Assembly: GCA_003044455.1 (NCBI GenBank)
Contig: POWY01000001.1
Coordinates: 124,001 to 188,000, forward strand
Direction of reading: 5' to 3'
DNA length: 64,000 bases
Source: Neisseria bergeri
Lineage (GTDB): Bacteria; Pseudomonadota; Gammaproteobacteria; Burkholderiales; Neisseriaceae
In this document: positions 16,056 through 25,166 of the stretch, in pieces
How positions within the stretch are numbered: the first letter of the stretch is position 1
How the letters are laid out: each line of letters starts with the position of its first letter
Position numbers and translations under genes: made by a program
Notes under the pieces: generated by a model
What the model saw: only the letters and a program-made list of their open reading frames with translations
Database searches by the model: none
Told to the model about the DNA's origin: nothing

Positions 16056-16379
16056 TCAAGATTCTGTGCGAGCGGCTTTTTCGGTCAAGCCTGACAAACC
16101 TTGACGGCGCGCAAGTTCGTCCAGTACGTCTTCCGCCTTCAGGTCGTGGTGTGTCAGAAGAATCATGGTGTGAAACCATAAGTCGGCGACTTCGTAAATC
16201 AGGTGGGACGGGTCTTTGTCTTTGGATGCCATTAATACTTCGCCCGCCTCTTCAATGACTTTTTTCAGAATTTTGTCCTCGCCCTTGTGCAGGAGCTGTG
16301 CGACGTAAGATTCGGACGGATCGGCAGATTTGCGCTGGATGATGGTTTGTTGGATGGCGGATAGTACGGAATCTCCCAT
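16056..16379 (-). CDS. hisE: Phosphoribosyl-ATP pyrophosphatase
   Basis: A 107-residue HisE (MazG-like fold), step 2 of histidine synthesis: PR-ATP to PR-AMP plus PPi. Seen: SYVAQLLHKGEDKILKKVIEEAGEVLMA and YEVADLWFHTMILL, the metal-binding EExxE/ExxD pattern. The start is the ATG at 16379 with AGGGAAAATC just before it. It stands about 27 kb from hisHAFI in this window, so the pathway is split; HisI here is a separate PR-AMP cyclohydrolase. Confidence 0.93.
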   Translation of the reverse strand: MGDSVLSAIQQTIIQRKSADPSESYVAQLLHKGEDKILKKVIEEAGEVLMASKDKDPSHLIYEVADLWFHTMILLTHHDLKAEDVLDELARRQGLSGLTEKAARTES

Positions 16380-16465
16380 GATTTTCCCTCTGTTTGTTTC
16401 TGTTTGTTCGGAATGATAGGCTAAACGGCTGTCCTCGGGCAATACGCCTGTTGCGTTTCGTTGGA

Positions 16466-16496
16466 AAAATGCCGTCTGAGCGTTTCAGACGGCATT
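16466..16496. terminator. Inverted DUS pair after the dehydrogenase gene
   Basis: AAATGCCGTCTGA / TCAGACGGCATTT hairpin, 24 bases past the dehydrogenase stop. Confidence 0.7.
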
Positions 16497-16520
16497 TGTG
16501 CTGTTGCAAATGTAATTTGC

Positions 16521-17585
16521 TTACAGGTTTGGATTCACAATAATTTTAACGGCGGATTCGTTGTTGTGAATCAGACGCTCGAAGCCTTCGGAAACCAGTT
16601 CGTCCAGCTTGATGCGCTGGGTAATGAAAGGCTCGAGGTTGATTTTGCCTTCTTCGACCAGTTTGATGGTTTCGGCGTGGTCGTTGCAGTAGGCAATCGT
16701 GCCGCGCACATCCAGTTCTTTCATCACGACGCTGTGGACGTTGACGGTGGCGGGGTGGCTCCAGATGGATACGATAACCAAGTTGGCGGCGGGTTTGCAG
16801 GCCTCGACCAAAGTATCCAACACTTTGTTCACGCTGGTGCACTCAAATGCCACGTCCACTCCTTCGCCGCCGGTCAGTTTTTTCACTTCTGCAACAACAT
16901 CGACTTCGGACGGGTCGAGGATGTAGTCGGCAACGCCGGATTCGCGGGCTTTGTCTTTGCGCGCCTTGCTCAATTCGGTGATGATGACTTTGATGCCTTT
17001 GGCTTTCAATACGGCAGCCAACAGCAAACCGATTGGGCCTGCACCGCCGACCAATGCGACATCGCCTGCTTTCGCGCCGCTGCGTACATAAGCATGGTGG
17101 CCGACAGACAGAGGTTCAATCAAAGCAGCTTGATCCAATGGGATTTTGTCGGAAATCGGATGCACCCAACGGCGTTTGACGGCGATTTTTTCAGACAAGC
17201 CGCCGCCGCAGCCGCCCAAGCCGATAAAGTTCATGTCTTTAGAGAGGTGGTAGTTGCTGCCCGGGCCGGTCGGTACGTCATCGTGTACGATGTAAGGTTC
17301 GACCACAACGTGTTGGCCGACTTTGATGTCGTCCACGCCTTCACCGACGGCGTAAACCACGCCGGAGAACTCGTGACCCATGGTAACTGGCGCAGACTCG
17401 CCGGAAATCGGGTGCGGATGGCCGCAGGGCGGGATGAAAATCGGGCCTTCCATGAATTCGTGCAGGTCGGTGCCGCAGATGCCGCACCAGGCGACATTGA
17501 TGCCGACGGTGCCGGGGGCGACGGCCGGTTCGGGGATGTCTTCGATGCGGATGTCGCCTTTATCGTAAAAACGTGCTGCTTTCAT
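16521..17585 (-). CDS. Zinc alcohol dehydrogenase, (R,R)-butanediol dehydrogenase type
   Basis: A 354-residue medium-chain dehydrogenase/reductase. Seen: catalytic zinc ligands in WCGICGTDLHEF (Cys37 region) and GHEFSG (about 69-74), the NAD-binding VGGAGPIGLLLAAVLKAKG (about 180) and a butanediol-type insert GPIFIPPCGHPHPISGESAPVTMGHE. It closely resembles Bacillus BdhA, which interconverts acetoin and 2,3-butanediol with NAD. The usual four-cysteine structural zinc lobe is absent, as in that subgroup. The start is the ATG at 17585 with AAGGAG upstream. Monocistronic. The substrate is inferred. Confidence 0.85.
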   Translation of the reverse strand: MKAARFYDKGDIRIEDIPEPAVAPGTVGINVAWCGICGTDLHEFMEGPIFIPPCGHPHPISGESAPVTMGHEFSGVVYAVGEGVDDIKVGQHVVVEPYIVHDDVPTGPGSNYHLSKDMNFIGLGGCGGGLSEKIAVKRRWVHPISDKIPLDQAALIEPLSVGHHAYVRSGAKAGDVALVGGAGPIGLLLAAVLKAKGIKVIITELSKARKDKARESGVADYILDPSEVDVVAEVKKLTGGEGVDVAFECTSVNKVLDTLVEACKPAANLVIVSIWSHPATVNVHSVVMKELDVRGTIAYCNDHAETIKLVEEGKINLEPFITQRIKLDELVSEGFERLIHNNESAVKIIVNPNL

Positions 17586-17763
17586 TGTAACGCTCCTTGT
17601 TTTCAAGTAGGAATGCCGTCTGAAAAATGTCGGACGGCGGTTGAAATGGGAATGGCGTGAAGAAGCCTGACCGTTTCCGGTTGAATCTGTTTAGATGTTA
17701 TTTTACTACAAGAGACGTGTTTAAGCACGCGGAAGGCTTTCTGTTTGCGTCAGGTCAAATAAT

Positions 17764-17801
17764 GATGCCGTCTGAAAACCGAATCGGCTTCAGACGGCAT
17801 T
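17764..17801. terminator. Inverted DUS pair overlapping the end of the hydrolase gene
   Basis: GATGCCGTCTGAA / TTCAGACGGCAT hairpin; its right arm contains the last codons of the minus-strand hydrolase gene (stop at 17790), so the terminator begins inside the coding sequence. Confidence 0.6.
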
Positions 17802-18938
17802 TATATCGTAACGGTCGGATTGGGTAGGTTGGCGTACCTGTCCGGTTTTCGGTTTGGCAAACCGTTTTTTTGTCGGGTTCAGTGTTCTCTGATAGGCGGT
17901 TGCGGCATCGGATTTGCCCAGCCCTGCCAGCACGCGGATATGCTCGGCAGCAGATTGTGCCAGAGGTTCAAGGGTGTAACCGCCTTCGAGTACGGATACG
18001 ATTTTGCCGGGGCAGCCCGATGCCGTCTGAATGATTTTGTGTGTCAGCCAGGCAAAATCCGCCTCGTGCAGGTTGAGCCTGCCCGATTCGTCCAGACGGT
18101 GTGCGTCGAATCCTGCCGACAGCAGTACCAGTTCGGGTTTGAATGCGGCAAGCCGGGGCAGCCACTGTTTGCGGACGGCTTCGCGGAATGTGCGGCTGCC
18201 CGTTCCCGGCGGCAAGGGCAGGTGCACCATATTGCCGCCGTCGGGCATATCGTTGTTTTCGGGGAAGGGGAAAAGGTCGGTTTCAAACAGGTTGAAAAAC
18301 AGGATGCGCGGATCGTCTTTGAATATTTCTGCCGTACCGTCGCCGTAGTGGACATCGAAATCGATGACGGCAATGCGTTTCAGGCGGTATTCGGCAATGG
18401 CATGCATGACGCCGGCGGCAACGTTGTTCAGCAGGCAGAATCCGCCGGCTTTGCCGCTTTTCGCGTGATGCCCCGGAGGGCGGGCGGCGCAAAAGGCATG
18501 CCATGCTTTGCGTTTCATGACCATATCGACTGCCTGAACTGCCGAACCGGCGGAAAAACGGGCGGCGGACAGGGAGTTTTTGCTGATAACGGTGTCGTCG
18601 TCCAAATGGCAAATCTTGCCGTCTTCGGGTAGGCAAGATTCCAAACGGTTCAGATATTTGCTTGAGTGGACAAGTGCAAGGCGAGTATCGCTGATTTCTT
18701 CCGCCTCTACGGTTTGGAGGTGCTGCCAAATACCGGCGCGGCGCAATGCCTGCTCGATGCAGAGGATGCGGTCGGGCGAATCGGGATGGTTTGCTCCGGG
18801 TTCGTGTCCGGTGCAGGCGGGGTGGAAAAGCCAGGCGGTCTGGGCGTTTTTGCCCAAAAAAAGGCGCAGCAGGGCGTAGAGTTTCAGGAACAGGCGGGTC
18901 AGCGGCATGGGTTCGGGGAAAGGGGGTGCAGACGGCAT
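17790..18938 (-). CDS. Histone-deacetylase-like (arginase fold) hydrolase
   Basis: A protein of about 382 residues of the bacterial HDAC/acetylpolyamine amidohydrolase superfamily. Seen: PDSPDRILCIEQAL near the N-terminus, the catalytic ARPPGHHA with its His-His pair (about 152-159), VIDFDVHYGDGT with the zinc-binding Asp/His, and LLSAGFDAH with the second metal Asp. Zinc-dependent deacetylation of small amines or lysines is the family activity; the real substrate is unknown. Acetylpolyamines are one option, given the potABC genes nearby. The start is uncertain: ATG at 18938 or ATG at 18908 (MPLTRLFLKL), neither with a clear ribosome site. Confidence 0.82.
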   Translation of the reverse strand: MPSAPPFPEPMPLTRLFLKLYALLRLFLGKNAQTAWLFHPACTGHEPGANHPDSPDRILCIEQALRRAGIWQHLQTVEAEEISDTRLALVHSSKYLNRLESCLPEDGKICHLDDDTVISKNSLSAARFSAGSAVQAVDMVMKRKAWHAFCAARPPGHHAKSGKAGGFCLLNNVAAGVMHAIAEYRLKRIAVIDFDVHYGDGTAEIFKDDPRILFFNLFETDLFPFPENNDMPDGGNMVHLPLPPGTGSRTFREAVRKQWLPRLAAFKPELVLLSAGFDAHRLDESGRLNLHEADFAWLTHKIIQTASGCPGKIVSVLEGGYTLEPLAQSAAEHIRVLAGLGKSDAATAYQRTLNPTKKRFAKPKTGQVRQPTQSDRYDINAV

Positions 18939-19039
18939 ACGGTTGGGTATGGGCAGCAAACCCGATATATTGTTTACGGTCTTATGCTATTATATACCCC
19001 GCTCGATTTTCAATCATATTTAGAAAGAACGGATAAATT

Positions 19040-19306
19040 ATGAATCAAGCTGTTGCACAATTTGCTCCTTTGGTGTTGATTATGGTGGTGTTCTACTTCC
19101 TGATCATGCGCCCCCAACAAAAGAAATTCAAAGCGCATCAGGCGATGCTTGCCGCCTTGAAAGCCGGCGATAAAGTGGTCTTGGCGGCAGGTTTCAAGGG
19201 TAAGGTAACCAGAGTCGGCGAACAGTTTTTTACCGTGGATATCGGACAGGGTACAAAAATCGAGGTCGAAGTGGAACGCAATGCGATTGCCTCAAAAGTC
19301 GATTGA
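19040..19306 (+). CDS. yajC: Sec translocase accessory subunit YajC
   Basis: An 88-residue protein with one N-terminal membrane helix (APLVLIMVVFYFLIMRPQQKK) and a soluble YajC domain. It associates with SecDF-YidC at the SecYEG translocon. AGAAAGAACGG precedes the ATG. First gene of yajC-secD-secF, with an unusually long 208-bp gap to secD that holds a strong hairpin (19320-19346). Confidence 0.95.
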   Translation: MNQAVAQFAPLVLIMVVFYFLIMRPQQKKFKAHQAMLAALKAGDKVVLAAGFKGKVTRVGEQFFTVDIGQGTKIEVEVERNAIASKVD

Positions 19307-19319
19307 TTTGTGCCGACAA

Positions 19320-19346
19320 GCCGCATCGGGAAAGCCCGTATGCGGC
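19320..19346 (+). terminator. Hairpin between yajC and secD
   Basis: GCCGCATCGGG-AAAG-CCCGTATGCGGC: an 11-bp stem with one bulged T and a 4-base loop, followed by ACTTTGTTTTG. It may be a partial terminator or processing site that lowers secDF relative to yajC. It contains no DUS. Confidence 0.5.
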
Positions 19347-19514
19347 ACTTTGTTTTGAATTCCAACCGAAGGCTTGACCATGTTCCGACACGCAGGGCGG
19401 CATATTCAGGATGCCGCCTTCCGGTCTCGCCTGACTGGGAAGGGGTTTTGCCTCTTCTGAAATAGCCCGATTCCGACACCACCGAAAGGGTGGGGTTTCA
19501 ACCATTAAGGAACA

Positions 19515-21371
19515 ATGATGAACCGTTATCCTTTATGGAAATATCTGCTGATTGTGTTCACGATTGCGGTTGCCGCAGTGTATTCGCTGCCCAACCTATT
19601 CGGCGAAACGCCCGCCGTGCAGGTATCGACCAACCGACAAGCCATCATCATCAACGAACAGACTCAATCCAAAGTGGATGCCGCGCTGCAAAACGCGGGT
19701 ATTCAGACCGACGGGATGTTTGTTGTGGACAATTCACTGAAAGTGCGTTTTAAAGACACCGAAACGCAGCTTAAAGCGCGCGACATCATCGAAAATACTT
19801 TGGGCGAAGGGTATATTACCGCGCTCAACCTGTTGGCGGACAGCCCCGAATGGATGGCGAAAATCAAAGCCAATCCAATGTTTTTGGGTCTGGACTTGCG
19901 CGGCGGCGTGCATTTCACCATGCAGGTGGACATGAAAGCCGCCATGCAGAAAACGTTCGAACGTTATTCCGGCGATATCCGCCGCGAATTGCGCCGCGAA
20001 AAAATCCGCAGCGGTACGGTACGCCAGACTGAAAACAGTCTGACTGTTCCTTTGCAGGATGCCGGTGATGTGCAAAAGGCACTGCCTCAGTTACGCAAGC
20101 TGTTTCCTGAGGCAACGTTAAATTCAGAAGGCAGCAATATTGTATTGACGCTTTCGGAAGAGGCGGTGAATAAAGTACGCTCAGATGCGGTGAAGCAAAA
20201 CATCACTACACTGCATAACCGTGTAAACGAGTTGGGCGTGGCAGAGCCGATTATCCAACAGTCAGGTTTGGATCGCATTGTCGTACAGCTCCCCGGCGTG
20301 CAAGATACTGCCAAGGCAAAAGACATTATCGGTCGTACCGCGACTTTGGAAGTGCGCATGGTGGAGGATGATCCTGTTAAGTTGCGCGAGGCTTCGGAAG
20401 GTAATGTACCCGCAGGTTATGAGCTGCTTTCAAGCGGCGGGGATCATCCTGAGACCCTTTTGATCAGCAAGCAGGTCGAATTGACCGGAGATAATATTAA
20501 TGACGCCCAGCCTAGTTTTGACCAAATGGGCGCGCCTGCCGTCAGTCTGAGTTTGGACAGCGCGGGCGGCAGTATTTTTGGCGAACTGACTGCCGCAAAT
20601 GTCGGCAAACGCATGGCGATGGTTTTGATTGACCAAGGAAAATCCGAGGTTGTAACCGCGCCAGTTATCCGTACTGCCATTACCGGCGGACGCGTGGAAA
20701 TTTCCGGAAGCATGACGACAGCCGAAGCCAACGATACGTCTTTGCTGTTGCGTGCCGGTTCTCTTGCCGCACCGATGCAGATTGTCGAAGAACGTACCAT
20801 CGGTCCGTCTTTGGGTAAGGAGAACATCGAAAAAGGCTTCCATTCGACTTTATGGGGTTTTGCCATCGTTGCTGCATTCATGGTGGTTTACTATCGTCTG
20901 ATGGGTTTCTTTTCTACCATTGCATTGAGCACCAACATACTGTTCCTAATCGGTATTTTGTCTGCCATGCAGGCAACGTTGACGTTACCGGGTATTGCCG
21001 CGCTGGCGTTGACTTTGGGTATGGCAATCGACTCCAACGTCTTGATTAACGAACGTATCCGCGAAGAATTGCGTGCCGGTGTGCCGCCGCAGCAGGCAAT
21101 TAATCTCGGTTTCCAACACGCATGGGCGACCATTGTCGATTCGAACCTGACTTCGCTGATTGCCGGTATCGCGCTTTTGGTATTCGGTTCCGGTCCGGTA
21201 CGCGGTTTTGCCGTCGTACACTGCTTGGGTATTCTGACTTCGATGTATTCGTCCGTCGTCGTATTCCGTGCGTTGGTCAATCTGTGGTACGGACGCAGAC
21301 GCAAATTGCAGAATATTTCCATCGGTGCGGTATGGAAACCTGAAGCCGAAACTGCGGCAGGTAAGGAGTAA
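19515..21371 (+). CDS. secD: Protein translocase subunit SecD
   Basis: A 618-residue RND-family membrane protein that, with SecF, uses the proton gradient to complete export through SecYEG. Seen: TM1 near the N-terminus (PLWKYLLIVFTIAVAAVYSLPNLF), the D1-motif DLRGGVHFTMQVD (about 118), a periplasmic P1 domain, and five C-terminal helices including LALTLGMAIDSNVLINERIREEL (D4 motif). Two adjacent ATGs (19515 and 19518) follow AAGGA; either may be used. Three bases separate it from secF. Confidence 0.96.
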   Translation: MMNRYPLWKYLLIVFTIAVAAVYSLPNLFGETPAVQVSTNRQAIIINEQTQSKVDAALQNAGIQTDGMFVVDNSLKVRFKDTETQLKARDIIENTLGEGYITALNLLADSPEWMAKIKANPMFLGLDLRGGVHFTMQVDMKAAMQKTFERYSGDIRRELRREKIRSGTVRQTENSLTVPLQDAGDVQKALPQLRKLFPEATLNSEGSNIVLTLSEEAVNKVRSDAVKQNITTLHNRVNELGVAEPIIQQSGLDRIVVQLPGVQDTAKAKDIIGRTATLEVRMVEDDPVKLREASEGNVPAGYELLSSGGDHPETLLISKQVELTGDNINDAQPSFDQMGAPAVSLSLDSAGGSIFGELTAANVGKRMAMVLIDQGKSEVVTAPVIRTAITGGRVEISGSMTTAEANDTSLLLRAGSLAAPMQIVEERTIGPSLGKENIEKGFHSTLWGFAIVAAFMVVYYRLMGFFSTIALSTNILFLIGILSAMQATLTLPGIAALALTLGMAIDSNVLINERIREELRAGVPPQQAINLGFQHAWATIVDSNLTSLIAGIALLVFGSGPVRGFAVVHCLGILTSMYSSVVVFRALVNLWYGRRRKLQNISIGAVWKPEAETAAGKE

Positions 21372-21374
21372 GCT

Positions 21375-22310
21375 ATGGAACTCTTTAAAATCAAACGCGA
21401 TATTCCGTTTATGAGCTACGGCAAACTGACGACCTTCATTTCGTTGGTTACCTTTATTGCCGCCGTATTCTTCTTGGTTACCAGAGGCCTGAATTTCTCC
21501 GTCGAATTTACTGGCGGTACGGTAATGGAAGTCCAATATCAGCAGGGTGCGGATGTCAATAAGATGCGCGAACGCCTCGATACACTGAAAATGGGTGATG
21601 TACAGGTTCAGGCATTGGGTACGAACAAACACATTATGATCCGCCTGCCGAACAAAGAAGGCGTTACTTCCGCACAGTTGTCCAATCAGGTTATGGATTT
21701 GCTGAAAAAAGACAGTCCCGACGTTACTTTGCGCCAAGTCGAATTTATTGGCCCGCAAGTCGGTGAGGAATTGGTTACCAATGGTTTGATGGCATTGGGC
21801 TTCGTAGTGGCAGGTATTATTATTTACTTGTCCATGCGTTTTGAATGGCGTTTTGCCGTATCTGCCATTATCGCCAATATGCACGACATCGTGATTATTC
21901 TCGGCTGCTTTGCCTTCTTCCAATGGGAATTTTCGCTGACCGTCTTGGCAGGTATCCTTGCCGTATTGGGCTATTCTGTGAACGAATCCGTCGTCGTCTT
22001 CGACCGTATCCGTGAAAACTTCCGCAAGCCGACGATGCGCGGACATACCGTGCCGGAAGTCATCGACAACGCGATTACCGCCACCATGAGCCGCACCATC
22101 ATTACCCACGGTTCGACCGAGGCGATGGTTGTTTCTATGCTGGTGTTCGGCGGTGCGGCCTTGCACGGTTTTTCTATGGCGTTGACCATCGGCATCGTGT
22201 TCGGTATTTATTCTTCCGTATTGGTTGCCAGCCCGCTCTTGCTGATGTTCGGTTTGAGCCGCGACAATATCGCCAAGGAAGCGAAACAGAAGGAAGAAAT
22301 TGTGGTCTGA
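21375..22310 (+). CDS. secF: Protein translocase subunit SecF
   Basis: A 311-residue partner of SecD with six helices. Seen: N-terminal helix, NFSVEFTGGTVMEVQY (D1-like motif), and GYSVNESVVVFDRIRENFRK with the conserved membrane Asp and Arg (about 208). AAGGAGTAAGC just before the ATG overlaps the secD stop. A DUS hairpin terminates the operon. Confidence 0.96.
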   Translation: MELFKIKRDIPFMSYGKLTTFISLVTFIAAVFFLVTRGLNFSVEFTGGTVMEVQYQQGADVNKMRERLDTLKMGDVQVQALGTNKHIMIRLPNKEGVTSAQLSNQVMDLLKKDSPDVTLRQVEFIGPQVGEELVTNGLMALGFVVAGIIIYLSMRFEWRFAVSAIIANMHDIVIILGCFAFFQWEFSLTVLAGILAVLGYSVNESVVVFDRIRENFRKPTMRGHTVPEVIDNAITATMSRTIITHGSTEAMVVSMLVFGGAALHGFSMALTIGIVFGIYSSVLVASPLLLMFGLSRDNIAKEAKQKEEIVV

Positions 22311-22314
22311 TGTC

Positions 22315-22361
22315 AAATGCCGTCTGAAACTGGAAGATGTCTCCGTTTTCAGACGGCATTT
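22315..22361. terminator. Inverted DUS pair, secF terminator
   Basis: AAATGCCGTCTGAAA / TTTTCAGACGGCATTT arms separated by 16 bases, directly after secF. Confidence 0.7.
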
Positions 22362-22404
22362 CGCCGACATCGCAAAATATCGTGCAGAACAGCAAAAATT
22401 GTGT

Positions 22405-22514
22405 GATAATGCGCCGTTCCTGTTTCAGGAATAGGGAGTTTGCCGTTGTCGAGGCTTGGCAAACTTGTCCGAATCCCATTTGGGGTTCTTTTTATTTTTC
22501 GGAGTTTTTCCATT
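22405..22514 (+). promoter_or_regulatory. rpsO promoter and structured leader, candidate attenuator
   Basis: An extended -10 (TGTGATAAT, hexamer 22405-22410) predicts a transcript start near 22417. The leader of about 98 bases contains hairpin 1 with arms GTTTGCC (22438-22444) and GGCAAAC (22458-22464). It is followed by hairpin 2, GAATCCC-ATTT-GGGGTTC (22471-22488), and a T-rich run to 22499, the form of an intrinsic terminator, only 26 bases before the rpsO ATG. S15 feedback on its own mRNA is known in several bacteria; that this leader does it is inference. Confidence 0.45.
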
Positions 22515-22784
22515 ATGGCACTGACCGTAGAACAAAAAGCGCAAATCGTTAAAGATTTCCAACGCAAAGAAGGCGATACCGGCTCTTCTGAAGTACAAGT
22601 CGCCCTGTTGACTTTCCGCATCAACGACCTGACCCCCCACTTCAAAGCCAACCCCAAAGACCACCACAGCCGTCGCGGCCTGTTGAAAATGGTCAGCCAA
22701 CGCCGCCGCTTGTTGGCATATTTGCGCCGTACCCAACCCGATACATATCGTGCGTTGATTACCCGCTTGGGTCTGCGTAAATAA
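22515..22784 (+). CDS. rpsO: 30S ribosomal protein S15
   Basis: An 89-residue uS15 ([17 protein letters not shown], then [14 protein letters not shown] and [22 protein letters not shown]), of normal length; it binds the central domain of 16S rRNA. The start is the ATG at 22515 after GGAG; longer in-frame upstream sequence is leader. Monocistronic, with a strong terminator. Confidence 0.97.
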   Translation: MALTVEQKAQIVKDFQRKEGDTGSSEVQVALLTFRINDLTPHFKANPKDHHSRRGLLKMVSQRRRLLAYLRRTQPDTYRALITRLGLRK

Positions 22785-22796
22785 TTGCGCTTTCCG

Positions 22797-22830
22797 ACAC
22801 CGCCCAGAAAAATGGGCGGTGTTTTCTTTT
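22797..22830 (+). terminator. Intrinsic terminator of rpsO
   Basis: ACACCGCCCA-GAAAAA-TGGGCGGTGT stem-loop followed by TTTTCTTTT. It is a classic factor-independent terminator without DUS sequence. Confidence 0.9.
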
Positions 22831-23060
22831 CTGTTGCTTTCCGACAAGTTCAAATCCATATTTATTGCCCGAAAACCGCATAAACTAATATAATACAAAG
22901 TTCTTTGGAATCCTGTTCCATTTCATGCTGCCCGTGCGCTTCACAAGAGTTTCAGACGGCATCAGACGTTGCGACTCCCGCCAGCAATCAAACAGCTTTT
23001 TATCACCCATTCGAAAATCCGTTTTGCCGGTACTCGTCTTTTTATTGGAGTATTGCCATT

Positions 23061-24185
23061 ATGACCGCAACCACTGCGTCTTCAGCCAAACCTTATCTGC
23101 AAATCCAAGGCTTGGTGAAAAAGTTTGGTGACAATTACGCTGTCGATAACATCGACTTGGACATTTATCAACACGAAATCTTCGCCCTTTTGGGCAGTTC
23201 CGGCAGCGGAAAATCCACGCTGCTGCGTATGCTGGCGGGTATGGAAAGCCCCAATCAGGGGAAAATTATCCTTGACGGTCAGGATATTACCAAACTTGCA
23301 CCCTATGACCGCCCCATCAATATGATGTTCCAAAGTTACGCGCTTTTTCCGCATATGACCGTGGAGCAGAACATTGCCTTCGGTCTGAAACAGGACAAAA
23401 TGCCTAAAGGCGAAATCGATGCGCGCGTCGAAGAAATGCTCCGCCTGGTTCAGATGACCAAATTTGCCAAACGTAAACCGCACCAATTGTCCGGCGGTCA
23501 GCAACAGCGCATCGCTTTGGCACGCAGTTTGGCAAAACGTCCGAAAATCCTGTTGCTTGACGAACCTTTGGGGGCATTGGACAAGAAATTGCGCCAGCAA
23601 ACCCAGCTTGAGTTGGTCAATACGCTGGAACAAGTCGGCGTAACCTGTATTATGGTTACGCACGACCAAGAAGAAGCCATGACGATGGCGACCCGCATCG
23701 CCATTATGTCTGACGGTCAGTTGCAGCAGGTCGGTACACCCAGCGATGTGTATGACTATCCCAACAGCCGCTTTACTGCCGAGTTTATCGGCGAAACCAA
23801 TATTTTTGACGGTGTCGTTGTTGAAGATCATGCGGATTATGCCGTCATCGAATGCGAAGGTTTAGAAAACCACGTCCGCATCGATCATGGTTTGGGCGGC
23901 CCGAGCGAGCAGGACCTTTGGGTCAGTATCCGTCCCGAAGACATCGATTTGTATAAAGAAAAACCCGAACATTTGGGCGATTACAACTGGGCGAAAGGCA
24001 CGGTTAAAGAAATCGCCTATTTGGGCAGCTTCGCCATTTACCACATCAAACTCGCCAACGGGCGCGTCGTCAAAAGCCAAGTCCCTGCCCCTTACTGGTA
24101 TGTGCGCAACATCACGCCGCCAACTTGGGATGAAACCGTGTATATCAGCTGGCCGGAAAACCAACCGACTCCGTTGTTCCGTTGA
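23061..24185 (+). CDS. potA: Polyamine ABC transporter, ATP-binding protein
   Basis: A 375-residue ATPase of the spermidine/putrescine importer. Seen: Walker A GSSGSGKS (45-52), Q-loop FQSYALFPHMTVEQN, signature LSGGQQQR, Walker B ILLLDEPLGALD, and a C-terminal TOBE-type domain (SIRPEDIDLYKE). The start is the ATG at 23061 (MTATTASSAKPY) after GGAG; the in-frame sequence upstream is intergenic. First gene of potA-potB-potC; the binding protein gene potD is about 13 kb away (37492). The C-terminus is PotG-like, so putrescine is a possible substrate. Confidence 0.92.
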   Translation: MTATTASSAKPYLQIQGLVKKFGDNYAVDNIDLDIYQHEIFALLGSSGSGKSTLLRMLAGMESPNQGKIILDGQDITKLAPYDRPINMMFQSYALFPHMTVEQNIAFGLKQDKMPKGEIDARVEEMLRLVQMTKFAKRKPHQLSGGQQQRIALARSLAKRPKILLLDEPLGALDKKLRQQTQLELVNTLEQVGVTCIMVTHDQEEAMTMATRIAIMSDGQLQQVGTPSDVYDYPNSRFTAEFIGETNIFDGVVVEDHADYAVIECEGLENHVRIDHGLGGPSEQDLWVSIRPEDIDLYKEKPEHLGDYNWAKGTVKEIAYLGSFAIYHIKLANGRVVKSQVPAPYWYVRNITPPTWDETVYISWPENQPTPLFR

Positions 24186-24200
24186 TTTAAGGGGAATGAG

Positions 24201-25166
24201 ATGAACCTTAAAAAACTGAAAAACAAACTGTTCCGCCGTCCGGGGCAGCGTGCGGTGATTGCCGTGCCGTATATTTGGCTTTTGGTGCTGTTTCTGATTC
24301 CGTTCGCCATCGTGCTGAAAATCAGCTTTGCCGAACAGGAAATCGCCATCCCGCCGTTTACTCCTTTAACGACGATAGATGAGGATTTGGGTCGTCTGAA
24401 CATCGCCGTCAGCTATCAAAACTATGCCGATATTTTCCAAAATTTTTGGCATACCCTGAATCCCTTCGGCGACAGCGAAAACAGCAATATCTATCTGATG
24501 ACCTATTGGTCTTCAATAAAAACTGCACTGACGACGACGGTGATTTGCCTGTTGGTCGGTTATCCGACAGCATATGCGATTTCCCGTGCCAATCCTTCTG
24601 TCCGTAATGGTTTGCTGCTTGCCATTATGCTGCCCTTTTGGACATCGTTCCTGCTGCGTGTCTATGCGTGGATGGGTCTGCTCGGGCATAACGGCATTGC
24701 AAACAACCTGTTGATTAAAATGGGTATTATCAGTGAGCCTTTGGATTTGTTCTACAATGCCTTTTCGCTCAATTTGGTGATGGTTTACGCCTATCTGCCG
24801 TTTATGATTCTGCCGCTATACACGCAACTGGTGAAACTCGACAACCGCCTGCTCGAAGCGGCTTCCGATTTGGGTGCGGGACCGGTCAAATCGTTCTTGA
24901 CGATTACCCTGCCTTTGTCGAAAACCGGCATTATTGCAGGTTCGATGCTGGTGTTTGTCCCTGCTGTCGGCGAGTTCGTCATTCCCGAGCTGGTCGGCGG
25001 TTCGGAAAACCTGATGATTGGTAAAGTATTGTGGCAGGCATTCTTCGATCAAAACAACTGGCCGCTGGCTTCTGCCGTCGCTGTTGTGATGGTCGCGCTG
25101 CTGGTCGTGCCGATTGCGTTATTCCAGCATTATGAAAACCGCGAATTGGAAGAAGGAGCCAAATAA
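24201..25166 (+). CDS. potB: Polyamine ABC transporter permease PotB/PotH
   Basis: A 321-residue inner-membrane permease with six helices and the BPD_transp_1 EAA loop (LLEAASDLGAGPVKSFLTITLPLS). It has the N-terminal cytoplasmic stretch and the insert before helix 2 seen in PotB/PotH. Preceded by AAGGGGAATGAG; its TAA overlaps the potC ATG by one base (TAATG). Confidence 0.93.
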   Translation: MNLKKLKNKLFRRPGQRAVIAVPYIWLLVLFLIPFAIVLKISFAEQEIAIPPFTPLTTIDEDLGRLNIAVSYQNYADIFQNFWHTLNPFGDSENSNIYLMTYWSSIKTALTTTVICLLVGYPTAYAISRANPSVRNGLLLAIMLPFWTSFLLRVYAWMGLLGHNGIANNLLIKMGIISEPLDLFYNAFSLNLVMVYAYLPFMILPLYTQLVKLDNRLLEAASDLGAGPVKSFLTITLPLSKTGIIAGSMLVFVPAVGEFVIPELVGGSENLMIGKVLWQAFFDQNNWPLASAVAVVMVALLVVPIALFQHYENRELEEGAK

